Positions 52,184 through 60,900 of a DNA stretch of 64,000 bases are shown piece by piece. Origin of the DNA: Hymenobacter latericoloratus (GTDB lineage Bacteria > Bacteroidota > Bacteroidia > Cytophagales > Hymenobacteraceae); contig NZ_JACHNV010000011.1 of NCBI RefSeq assembly GCF_014199535.1, forward strand, positions 17,724 through 81,723, in the 5' to 3' direction. The notes beneath the pieces were generated by a model. It was not told the origin of the DNA. It did no database searches and worked only from the letters and a program-made list of their open reading frames with translations. A program made the translations under genes and the position numbers. Position 1 is the stretch's first letter. Each line of letters starts with the position of its first letter.

Positions 52184-53080
52184 TCAAGGCGTCGGGTCTG
52201 GGGTGGCCTTGGGGCCGGGTACACGAACGCGCCGAAAGGGATAAAGCAGCTGGCCGAGGTAGGAGGTGGGAAACGAACGCTCCTCCGTGATTCCGACCGG
52301 CCCCAGGAGCTGCGCGTTGTTCATGGCCGGGGCATCGTAGGCCGTGCCAAACAACCGGTCCCAGACCGTAAGCCAGGCCCCGTAATTCACCTGGGCATCG
52401 GCGTAGTCGGCCCGGTGGTGCCAACGGTGCAGCTCGGCCACGCAAAACAGCTTTTTCAGCCAGCCGGCCCGGTAGTCCAGGTTGGTGTGCTGCATCATCA
52501 TGTTGATAGCCAGCAGGGCCAGCGCGGCGGCAATCACCGGCGGCGGGGTGCCGACGAGCAGGCAAACGCCAATGCCAGGCAGCCCCTCCAGGACCTGGTG
52601 GAGCGCATGGCGCTTTTCGCCGTTGAGAAAGTACAGGCGCTCCGAGCTGTCGTGCACGGCGTGTAGCTTCCACAGCCAACGGTAGCGGTGGCTTTGCCAG
52701 TGCACGAAGAACAAGAAGAAGTCGATGAGGGTGAGGGCCAGCAGCACCTGCCCCCAGAAGGGCCAGCGCGTGGGGAACCACTTGGGGAAGGCCACGAGCG
52801 ACGTAACCCAGAGGATGCCGAAGTAAGCCGTTACCTTAATTAGGTAATTGACCAGGTAATACGTAAAGTCCAGGTTCCAGTCGGGGCCATCCAGCCACGC
52901 CCGCTCGTAGGGCAGGAGGCGTTCCAGCACCAGTGCGAGCAGGCCGAATAGCGCAATCACCGGCACGGTGGCCAGGTAGTAGTTTACCCCGCTTTGCAGC
53001 AGATACAGAATCAGGGTCTAGGCCGACAGCATGAACGCCGGGTAGATGCTGTATTGAACAAGGGTTTTCAGCGACGGCAT
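52184..53080 (-). pseudogene. Sterol desaturase-family hydroxylase interrupted by an in-frame amber codon
   Basis: From ATG at 53080 the frame reads MPSLKTLVQYSIYPAFMLSA, then TAG (53018-53020), then continues in the same frame with TLILYLLQSGVNYYLATVPV into the conserved protein ending at 52184. The rest keeps all His boxes (HWQSHR, HAVHD, HQV, ELHRWHHRAD) of membrane di-iron fatty acid/sterol hydroxylases, and TM segments around residues 20-120. Translation from the GTG at 52966 (260 aa) would lose the first helix or so. Either a recent nonsense mutation, a sequencing error, or use of the later start. Confidence 0.72.
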
Positions 53081-53171
53081 GGCATAAGGCGTTTGGTTGC
53101 TGCAAAATTCCAGGGGCTTGCCGGCGAAAACTTGTACAAACTGGCTGACTTTGCCAGGCCGTCCCTGGCCG

Positions 53172-53921
53172 CTACGGTTTGATAACGGCCGACGGCGCCA
53201 CGCCGAACATGGCCTGAAACGTCTTGGTGAAAAGGGGCAGGTCGGCAAAGCCCCCCTCGTAGCACGCCTGGGTGAGCGAGTGGCCCGCCTGCACGGCCCG
53301 GATAGCCGCTTGCAGCCGCTCCCAGAGCACGTAGCGCCGGAAAGGAATGCCAACCTGCTCGGTAAACAGGTGCGCAAACCGGCTGGGCGATAAGTGGACG
53401 TAGTCGGCGGCTTGCCCCAGGCTGATGGGTTGAGCGAGCCGTTCGTGCACGTAGGCGGTGCTCTGCTGCACCCGCGGGTCCAGCACGGGCGTTGCCGGGC
53501 TGGCGGGCACGAGTTGGTGCACCAGCTCGGCTACCAGCGGCTCCCCCGGTGCCCCCGGCTGCCTGAACCAGGCCAGCAGGCGGTCGGTCAGCGCCGGGGA
53601 AAAGGCCGCGCTCAGGTCCACCAGCCCCGGGGAGGAAGGGCTGCCCAGCGCGTTCTCCAGCTGCCGCTCCCACTGGTGCTGGGCGTCCAAAAAAACAAAT
53701 GCATACCGGCTGGTGGCCGCGCCTTCAAACCGGTGCTCGACGCTGGAGGGCACCAGGGCATAGTGGCTGGTGAACTGCAGCGCTGCTGATTCCAATAGGA
53801 ACGGCTCCCCAAGCGACAGGATAAGTTCGGTCGCGTAGTGCTGGTGCGGATTCGTGCGAAAGCCATGGGACCCGTACAGGGCCCCGCCGTCAAAAAAGCG
53901 GAGATGAAACGCAGCAGCCAT
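53172..53921 (-). CDS. AraC-family transcriptional regulator
   Basis: 249 aa. N-terminal ligand-binding half of cupin type (residues ~1-100, FFDGGALYGSHGFRTNPHQH ... YALVPSSVEHRFEG), and C-terminal AraC domain with two HTH motifs (LGQAADYVHLSPSRFAHLFT ; HSLTQACYEGGFADLPLFTK). No HMA domain, unlike the copper regulators. It precedes the sterol desaturase gene on the same strand by about 90 bp and may regulate it or neighbours. Effector unknown. Confidence 0.88.
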   Translation of the reverse strand: MAAAFHLRFFDGGALYGSHGFRTNPHQHYATELILSLGEPFLLESAALQFTSHYALVPSSVEHRFEGAATSRYAFVFLDAQHQWERQLENALGSPSSPGLVDLSAAFSPALTDRLLAWFRQPGAPGEPLVAELVHQLVPASPATPVLDPRVQQSTAYVHERLAQPISLGQAADYVHLSPSRFAHLFTEQVGIPFRRYVLWERLQAAIRAVQAGHSLTQACYEGGFADLPLFTKTFQAMFGVAPSAVIKP

Positions 53922-54009
53922 AAAAGCTCCGGTGAGCGGGGTTTATACAGAGCGGGGGGGCTGGAAGCGCTCCGTGCTGGCAGCCAGCAGGGTTACCTGG
54001 CTTCACAAC

Positions 54010-54040
54010 GGCCTGGACGTGCTTCTTTCTGGTCCAGGCC
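54010..54040. repeat. Inverted repeat downstream of the zinc ATPase gene
   Basis: GGCCTGGAC (54010-54018) / GTCCAGGCC (54032-54040), perfect 9-bp arms with a 13-nt loop, between the AraC gene start and the ATPase stop. No T run on the minus side, so a weak terminator at most. Confidence 0.4.
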
Positions 54041-54148
54041 CCTGCTTATCAACCCGTGTTGAAACGCGTTTTCGCGGCCACGGCAGCCAGCCCAAGGGAG
54101 GCTGGGTGACGCAGCCCGATGGTCAAACGGGAGAGCAACGCAGAACAC

Positions 54149-56197
54149 TTAGAACGTCGTGCGCTGGATGCGCACCGCGTTCAAGATGGCCAGCAGGGCT
54201 ACGCCCACGTCGGCAAACACGGCTTCCCACATCGTGGCCACGCCGCCGGCGCCCAGGGCCAGCACAAGGGCTTTCACCCCGAAGGCCAGCCAGATGTTTT
54301 GCCACACCACCGCATGCGTGGCGCGGGCAATGCGCCGGGCGGTGGCAATCTTGCTGGGGTGGTCGGTCTGAATCACCACGTCGGCCGTTTCGATGGTGGC
54401 GTCCGAGCCCAGGCCGCCCATGGCAATGCCCACGTCGGCCAGGGCCACCACGGGCGCATCGTTTACCCCGTCGCCCACGAAAGCCAGTTTATGGCCCGCG
54501 TCCTTATACTGCTGCACGTAGCGGGCCTTGTCTTCGGGCAGCAGCCCGCCGTGGGCTTCGGTGATGCCCAGTTCCAGGGCCACGCGCTGCACGATGCTGT
54601 CCTTGTCGCCGGAGAGCATGACCAGCTTCGTGATGCCATCGGCTTTCAACGCCTGCACGGCGCGGGCCGCGTCCTCCTTCGGGGCGTCGGCCACGGTCAG
54701 GTAGCCGGCGTACTGCCCGTCGACGGCGGCCACCACGATGCTGTCCACCACCTGGTCCACCTCGGGCGGATAGGCCACGCCGAATTTGGCGAGCAGCTTG
54801 GTGTTGCCGGCCAGCACGTCGCGCCCGTCCACCCGGCCGCGCAGGCCATGGCCGGCAATTTCTTCCACGTTTTCCACCGCCACGCCAGCCGCGGCGGCGC
54901 CCACGTGCGTGACCACCGCCTTGGCAATGGGGTGAGTAGACTTGGTTTCCAGCGCCCCCACCAGGCGCAGCAGCTGCTCTGGTGCCGTGCCCGGGGCGGG
55001 CTGCACCTGCTGCAGAGCAAACACGCCCTGGGTGAGGGTACCCGTTTTGTCCATGACCACGGTGTCGAGCTCGCGCATCGCGTCCAGAAAGTTAGAGCCC
55101 TTGAAGAGAATGCCCGCCCTGGAAGCGGCGCCGATGCCGCCGAAGTAGCCCAGCGGGATGCTCACCACCAGCGCACAGGGGCAGGAAATAACCAGGAACA
55201 CCAGGGCCCGGTAAAGCCAGTCGCGAAAGACGTAGTCCTCGACCACGAAGTAGGGAACGGCCACGAGCAGCGCGGCCAGCACCACCACAATGGGCGTGTA
55301 GGTCTTGGCAAACTTGGTGATGAACTGCTGGGTCTTGGCCTTGCGCCCCACCGCGTCCTGCACCAGGGCCAGGATTTTGGCCAGCTTGGTGTCCTGGTAG
55401 CCAGCCGTTACGGCGACCTGAATCAACGATTCGAGGTTGACCATGCCCGCGAGCACCGGCTCGCCCGCCTGCTTGGTCTGGGGGACCGATTCGCCGGTTA
55501 GGGCAGCGGTGTTTAGCGAGGCCGGGCCTTGGACCAACGTACCGTCGAGGGCCACTTTCTCGCCGGGCTTCACCTCAATGGTATCGCCCACCGCCACCTG
55601 CTTGGGGTCGAGCACCACGGCCTGCCCGTCGCGCAGGACCGTGACTTCGGTGGCTTGAATTTCCAGCAATGCCCGGATGCTGCGCTTGGCCCGGTTCACG
55701 GCCGCGTCCTGGAACAGCTCGCCCACGGTGTAGAACAGCATCACGGCCACGCCTTCGGGGTACTCGCCGATGGCAAAGGCGCCGAGCGTGGCCAGGCTCA
55801 TGAGCAAAAACTCGTTGAACACGTGGCCGGACGGAATGCTTTGCACGGCCGAGCGAATCACCTTCCAGCCGACCAGCAGAAAGGCGACGCCGTACCACCC
55901 CAGGCGCACGAAGCCGGTGAAGAAAGGGGCTTGGTCGCGGAAGTGGTCCAGGGCCAGGCCCGCCAGCAGCAGCAGCAGGCTAGCCACGGCCGGCGCGTAG
56001 GGGTTGTGCCACCAGGGCGCCCGGGGTCCGGCGGCCGTTACCGGCGCGTGGTCGTGGCCGGGCACGTCGTGGCCCCGCGGCTCGGCCGCGGCTTGGGGGG
56101 TGAGCTGGTCGCGGGTCAACGCGCCCACGTTCTCGAGCTGCACCTGCTTGGCCGTGTGCAGCTCTTCGTTGCGTTGTTCGGGGGATGTATCGGGCAT
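54149..56197 (-). CDS. zntA: Zinc/cadmium/lead-type P1B-2 ATPase (ZntA-like)
   Basis: 682 aa from ATG at 56197 (MPDTSPEQRNEELHTAKQ); a frame to 56272 would run across the palindrome and is rejected. N-terminal His-rich tail (GHDVPGHDHAP) replaces an HMA domain. Core motifs: CPCALVVSIPLG (~339), DKTGTLTQG (~379), THPIAKAV, GDGVNDAPVV. TM8 contains the Asp of EAVFADVGVALLAILNAVR, which with the TM7 Lys identifies Zn/Cd/Pb-type pumps. Located last in the czc minus-strand series behind a Fur gene and a palindromic site. Confidence 0.93.
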   Translation of the reverse strand: MPDTSPEQRNEELHTAKQVQLENVGALTRDQLTPQAAAEPRGHDVPGHDHAPVTAAGPRAPWWHNPYAPAVASLLLLLAGLALDHFRDQAPFFTGFVRLGWYGVAFLLVGWKVIRSAVQSIPSGHVFNEFLLMSLATLGAFAIGEYPEGVAVMLFYTVGELFQDAAVNRAKRSIRALLEIQATEVTVLRDGQAVVLDPKQVAVGDTIEVKPGEKVALDGTLVQGPASLNTAALTGESVPQTKQAGEPVLAGMVNLESLIQVAVTAGYQDTKLAKILALVQDAVGRKAKTQQFITKFAKTYTPIVVVLAALLVAVPYFVVEDYVFRDWLYRALVFLVISCPCALVVSIPLGYFGGIGAASRAGILFKGSNFLDAMRELDTVVMDKTGTLTQGVFALQQVQPAPGTAPEQLLRLVGALETKSTHPIAKAVVTHVGAAAAGVAVENVEEIAGHGLRGRVDGRDVLAGNTKLLAKFGVAYPPEVDQVVDSIVVAAVDGQYAGYLTVADAPKEDAARAVQALKADGITKLVMLSGDKDSIVQRVALELGITEAHGGLLPEDKARYVQQYKDAGHKLAFVGDGVNDAPVVALADVGIAMGGLGSDATIETADVVIQTDHPSKIATARRIARATHAVVWQNIWLAFGVKALVLALGAGGVATMWEAVFADVGVALLAILNAVRIQRTTF

Positions 56198-56255
56198 GGG
56201 AAAGCGGAATGAGGCACGCGGCCGGGAAGCGAGTACAAACCTCGGGCCCCGGTCG

Positions 56256-56272
56256 ATGCAATGGTATTGCAT
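56256..56272. promoter_or_regulatory. Fur/Zur-type palindrome before zntA
   Basis: ATGCAAT-GGT-ATTGCAT, perfect 7-bp arms with a 3-bp centre, between the stop of the Fur-family gene and the ATPase start (59 bp before it). Fur-family sites are AT-rich palindromes of similar length, so the adjacent regulator is the natural binder. Confidence 0.65.
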
Positions 56273-56275
56273 TGT

Positions 56276-56698
56276 TTAAACCGCCCCAGCGCACCGGGGG
56301 CAGTGGCCTTTGACGACCAGGCTGGTTTCCTGCACCTGGTAACCACCGGGGAGGGCAAGGGCCGGCACGGGCACCGCGGGCAGGCAGGCGGTTTCCCGGC
56401 ACCGAACGCAGAAGAAGTGCACGTGCAGGTCCCGGTGGAGCTCGGGCGTGCAGGCGGGCGCGCACAGGGCGAACTTGACCGCGCCGCTGCCGTCCTCGAT
56501 GCGGTGCACCAGGCCCTTGTCGGTAAACGTTTTCAAGGTGCGGTGCACCGTGATGCGGTCGGCATGCTTCAGGTGCTGCTCGACGTCGGCCAGGCTCAGC
56601 GCGGTCGGCTCTTTTTGCAGCACGTCCAGCACCAGCAGGCGCATGGGGGTGGGCGTTATCTGCCGGGCAATCAGCGTGTCTTCGAGGGGATGGGCCAT
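56276..56698 (-). CDS. Fur-family transcriptional regulator, probably zinc-responsive
   Basis: 140 aa. Winged-helix N-terminal half (QITPTPMRLLVLDVLQKEPT, LSLADVEQHLKHADRITVHR) and Cys/His-rich C-terminal half (LHVHFFCVRCRETACLP, VVKGHCPRCAGAV) with the structural zinc CxxC pairs. Its place between the czcB and zntA genes and next to a palindrome suggests it senses Zn or Cd, i.e. acts like Zur; the metal is inferred. Confidence 0.88.
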   Translation of the reverse strand: MAHPLEDTLIARQITPTPMRLLVLDVLQKEPTALSLADVEQHLKHADRITVHRTLKTFTDKGLVHRIEDGSGAVKFALCAPACTPELHRDLHVHFFCVRCRETACLPAVPVPALALPGGYQVQETSLVVKGHCPRCAGAV

Positions 56699-56700
56699 GG

Positions 56701-57897
56701 CTATTCTTCTTCTTCGGCGTTTTTCATCTTGGCCAGCAGCGAGTAGGCCCCATCCGTCACGAAAGTGGTGGTGGCCGGCACCGTTTCGGGCAGGGCGACT
56801 TCGGTGTACCCGTCTTCGCTGCGGCCCAGCGTCACGGGCACCATCCGGTAGCGGCCGGGGGCTTCCACGGCGAAAGCATAGTTGTTGCCTTCGAAGCGCA
56901 CCAGGGCCGTGTTGGGCAGGGCGTGGGCGTCGGAGCGGCCGGTTTCGATGGTGGCCCGCACGTACAGGCCCGGCAGCAGGGCGGGGTCGTTTTCCTGGTC
57001 GAGGTGGCCGTGCACGCGCACGGTGCGGTCCTCGCCGATGGCCTTGCCCACCAGGTATACCCGGGCGGTTCGCTCGCGGCGGGAGCCGGCGGAGTCACTG
57101 GCCAGCGTGAAGCGTATCAACTGCCCTTTCTGCACCCGGGCCACGTCCTTCTCGAAGACGACCAATTCCACGTGCAGGTGCTCGGGGTCCACGATTTCAA
57201 ACAGCGGCTCGGTGGCCGTCACGCTCTGGCCCACCGTCACGTTCACGGCCCGCACGAAGCCCGCCCGCGGCGCCCGCAGGGTGGCCGTGGTGGTGATGGC
57301 TTCGCCCACCGGCAGCCCGGCGATGCGCAGCTGCGCTGCTTGCGCGGCCGTTTGCACCTGCAGGGCTTCCGCTTCGGCCTGGGCCCGCTGGTAGTTTTTG
57401 AGCGGTGCCACTTCCTGCTGGTAGAGCTCGCGCTGGCGGGCCAGCTCGGCGTTGGCAAACTTCAGGCGGCTGCGCAGCTCCAGGTACTCCTTCTGCAGGG
57501 TGACAAATTCGGGGTTGCGCAGCACGGCCAGGGCTTCGCCCTTGCGCACGCGGGTACCCTGCAGCAGCTCGGTGCTTTGCACGTAGCCGCCCAGCGGCGC
57601 CGTAATGGACACGGCGCTTTCCGGCGGCACGTCCAGCGTGCCGTTTACGGCCAGGCCCGCGCCCATCGCCCGGGTGCTCACGCGCCCGGTTTTCAGGCCG
57701 CCGGCCTGTTGCTCCGCCGGCGAGAGCGTCACTACATCCGAGGCTTCGGCCGCTTCGTCGGCGTTTCCGGCCGAGGCCTCGCCCGCTTCTGTTTTCCGGG
57801 CGTCGGTGCTTTCCGCGTCGGCGGATTCAGGTTTTTCCTTGCTGCAGCCGGCCAGCGACAGGCTCAGCAGCAGCAACAGGGATGCTATTTTATTCAT
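56701..57897 (-). CDS. czcB: CzcB-type periplasmic adaptor, lipoprotein
   Basis: 398 aa with lipobox LSLAGC and an acidic Ala/Glu-rich linker (~residues 20-50). Adaptor domains: lipoyl part (VSITAPLGGYVQSTELLQGT), hairpin (~115-190), second lipoyl (ATLRAPRAGFVRAVNVTVGQ), beta-barrel (HLHVELVVFEKDVARVQKGQ) and a C-terminal MP domain. It couples the CzcA pump to the TolC part. Begins 24 bp after the czcA fusion stop. Confidence 0.9.
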   Translation of the reverse strand: MNKIASLLLLLSLSLAGCSKEKPESADAESTDARKTEAGEASAGNADEAAEASDVVTLSPAEQQAGGLKTGRVSTRAMGAGLAVNGTLDVPPESAVSITAPLGGYVQSTELLQGTRVRKGEALAVLRNPEFVTLQKEYLELRSRLKFANAELARQRELYQQEVAPLKNYQRAQAEAEALQVQTAAQAAQLRIAGLPVGEAITTTATLRAPRAGFVRAVNVTVGQSVTATEPLFEIVDPEHLHVELVVFEKDVARVQKGQLIRFTLASDSAGSRRERTARVYLVGKAIGEDRTVRVHGHLDQENDPALLPGLYVRATIETGRSDAHALPNTALVRFEGNNYAFAVEAPGRYRMVPVTLGRSEDGYTEVALPETVPATTTFVTDGAYSLLAKMKNAEEEE

Positions 57898-57921
57898 GAG
57901 AAAAAGTCCGAAGGATAAGGA

Positions 57922-60900
57922 TTACTGGGCGGCGCCGAGCAGGTAATCCAGGTCAATGACGGTCTGGTTGTGCTGCAGCACGGCATCGAGGTAGGCCGTG
58001 CGCACGCTCAGGGCGCGCTCCAGGTTGAGCAGCAACTCGGAATAGGTGGTTTCGCCGGCTTTGTAGGAGAGCTGGCTTAGCCGGACAATCGCGGCGGCCT
58101 GGGGCAAGGCCGTTTGCTCGTAAAACCGCACGCGCCGCTGCTGCTCCTGCAGGCGCGTGCGGAGCTCGTCCAGCTGGGCCGCCGCTTCGGCTCGGTAGCG
58201 CTGGTAGGTGGCCGCGGCCACCTGCTCCTGCAGCTGGGCCGCCTGCACGCGGGCGCGCTGCGGCCCCCGCACCAACGGAAGGGCCACCCCAGCCTGCACG
58301 CTGTGGAACCGGTCCCCGGGCCCGTAGGTCACGGGGCGGCCGCCTTCCTCGTAGACGCCGCGCAGCGACTGGTTCGTATAGCCCACGCTTACCTCGGGCA
58401 GGCCCCGGGCCCGTTCCAGCCGCGTTTCAGCCCGTCGCTCGGCTATCTGCTGCTGCAGGGCTCGGGCCTGGGGCGTGGCCGCCAAGCGGGCGGTGTCGGC
58501 GGGGGGAGGGGGCAGTAACTGCAGGGTGCTGTCGGCGACGGTAATCGCCTGCGGGGCCTGCAGCAGCGCCTGCAGTTGCCGTTGGGCCACCACCAGGTCG
58601 GCGCGACTCTGGGCCAGCAGGTTCTGGGTTTCGCCCTGCTGGATGATGGCGTTGGCCGGTTCCAGTCGGTTCACCTCGCCGGTTTTAAACCGCAACTGCG
58701 CTGCCCGCAGAAACTCGGAATAGATGCTGTCCTGCCCGCGCAGGGTGCGCAGGCGGTGGCGGGCGTAGACCGCCTGCTCGTAGCTGCGGCGCACTTGCCG
58801 GCGCAACTCGGCTTGTACCTGTGCCAGCTGCTGCTCCCGCCCCGCAACCTGCGCCTGGCTCAGGCCGGCCTGCGCGCGGTAGTACCCGGGCAGCGCCAGC
58901 GACTGCCCAATGCTCACCACGTTGTCGGGCTGGGGCGAATTGATGGAGCCGTACGTGCCGACGAGGGTGGTGCGGCCCACGTCGTAGGCCGTGCGGCGCA
59001 GGGCCTGCTGGGCTTCCAACGCGCGTTGCGCAGCCTGCACCGTGCCATTAGCTTGCAGGGCTTGGCTGACGGCCTGGGTGGCCGTTAGGGAACCTTGGGC
59101 CCGCGCTGGCGGGCCCGTCAGCACCCCGCCAAGCAAGCCCAGCAAGCCCAGGAACAGGACCAGGGAAGCCGGCAGGACCGGGGCCGGCGTTGGCTTTTCG
59201 GCCGGCTGGGCGATGCGCTCGGACCACGCGTAGAGCACCGGCAGCACCAGCAAGGTCAGCAGGGTGGCCGTGACCAAGCCGCCAATCACGACGGTGGCCA
59301 GCGGCCGTTGCACTTCGGCCCCCGCCGATTGCGACAGGGCCATGGGCAGAAAACCCAGCGAGGCCACCGTGGCCGTCATCAGCACCGGGCGCAGGCGCAC
59401 CTGCGTGCCTTCCAGAATGCGCTGGTAGACGTTTTGGCGGCCTTCGGCTTTGAGCTGGTTGAAATAGCCGATGAGCACGATGCCGTTGAGCACGGCCACC
59501 CCGAACAGGGCAATGAAGCCGACCCCGGCGGAAATGCTGAAGGGCATGCCCCGCAGCCACAGGGCCAGCACCCCGCCGATGGCCGAGAGCGGAATGGCCG
59601 TAAAAATCAGCACCGACTGCTTCAGCGACCGGAACGTGAAGAACAGGAGCACAAAAATCAACAGCAGGGCCACGGGCACGGCGATGCCCAGGCGCTCGGT
59701 GGCCTGGCGCAGGTTCTCGAACTGCCCGCCGTAGGTGGTGTAGTAGCCCGGGGCCAGCGGCAGCTGCGCATCGACCTTGCCCTGCAGCTCCCGCACGACG
59801 CTTTCCACGTCGCGGCCCCGCACGTTGAAGGCCACCGTGATGCGGCGCTTGGCGTCGTCGCGCTGAATTTGGTTGGGGCCCTCCTGCAGGTCTACCGTGG
59901 CCACCTGTTCCAGCGGTATCTGCTCGCCGCGGGGCGTGGCCACCAGCAGCTGCCGCACGTTGCCGATGTTCTGGCGCAGCTCCGGGGCCAGGCGCAGCAC
60001 CACGTCGAACCGCCGCTCCTGCTCGAAGAGCTGGCCGGCGGTCTGGCCGGCGAAGGCGGTTTGCACGGTGCGGTTCACGTCCTCGGCGTTCAGGCCGAAG
60101 CGGGCCAGTCGGTTGCGGTCGAGCTTGACCACGATTTGCGGCAGGCCGGTGACCTGCTCCACGTACACGTCTTCGGCCCCTTCCACCTGCCGGACCAGGC
60201 GGGCCGCGCGCTGGGCGTAGGCTCCCAGCAGCTGCAGGTCTTCGCCGTAGATTTTGAGCACCACGTCCTGCTTGGCGCCGCTGATGAGCTCGTTGAAGCG
60301 CATCTGGATGGGCTGCTGGAAGCCGAAGGTCACGCCCGGAATCACGCGCAGCGCCTCGGCCATCCGCTCGGCCAGCTCTTCCTGGGTGCGGGCCGAGGTC
60401 CACTTGCGCGGGTCTTTCTCCAGGATAACCATCAGGTCACCGCCTTCCACCGGCATGGGGTCGGTGGGAATTTCGGCGGCGCCGATTTTGGTGACCACCT
60501 CCTTGACTTCGGGAAACTGCCGCTGCAGAATGGCGGCGGCCTGCTGGCTTTTATCGATGGTGTAGCTCAGCGAGGAGCCGGTGAGCGTGCGCATCTCCAC
60601 GGCAAAGTCGCCTTCCGAGAGCTGCGGGATGAACTCCCCGCCCAGGGTGCGAAACAGCAGCAGTGCCCCGGCAAACAGTACGGCGGCCGAGCCCAGCACC
60701 AGGGCCTGGCGGCGCAGCGCCCACGCCAGCACCGGACGGTAGCGGGCTTCGAGCCAGCGCATCATGCGGTCGGAGAACGTGCGCGTGCTGGCCGTAGAGC
60801 GGCTCAGCACCAGCGCCGACATCATCGGTACGTAGGTCAGGGAGAGGATGAAGGCGCCGATGATGGCAAAAGCCACGGTTTCAGCCATGGGGCGAAACAT

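Noticed and set aside
53018..53377. A 119-residue protein ending at the amber codon
   Set aside because: Only its last 20 residues make sense as the N terminus of the disrupted desaturase; the rest is antiparallel shadow of the AraC gene.
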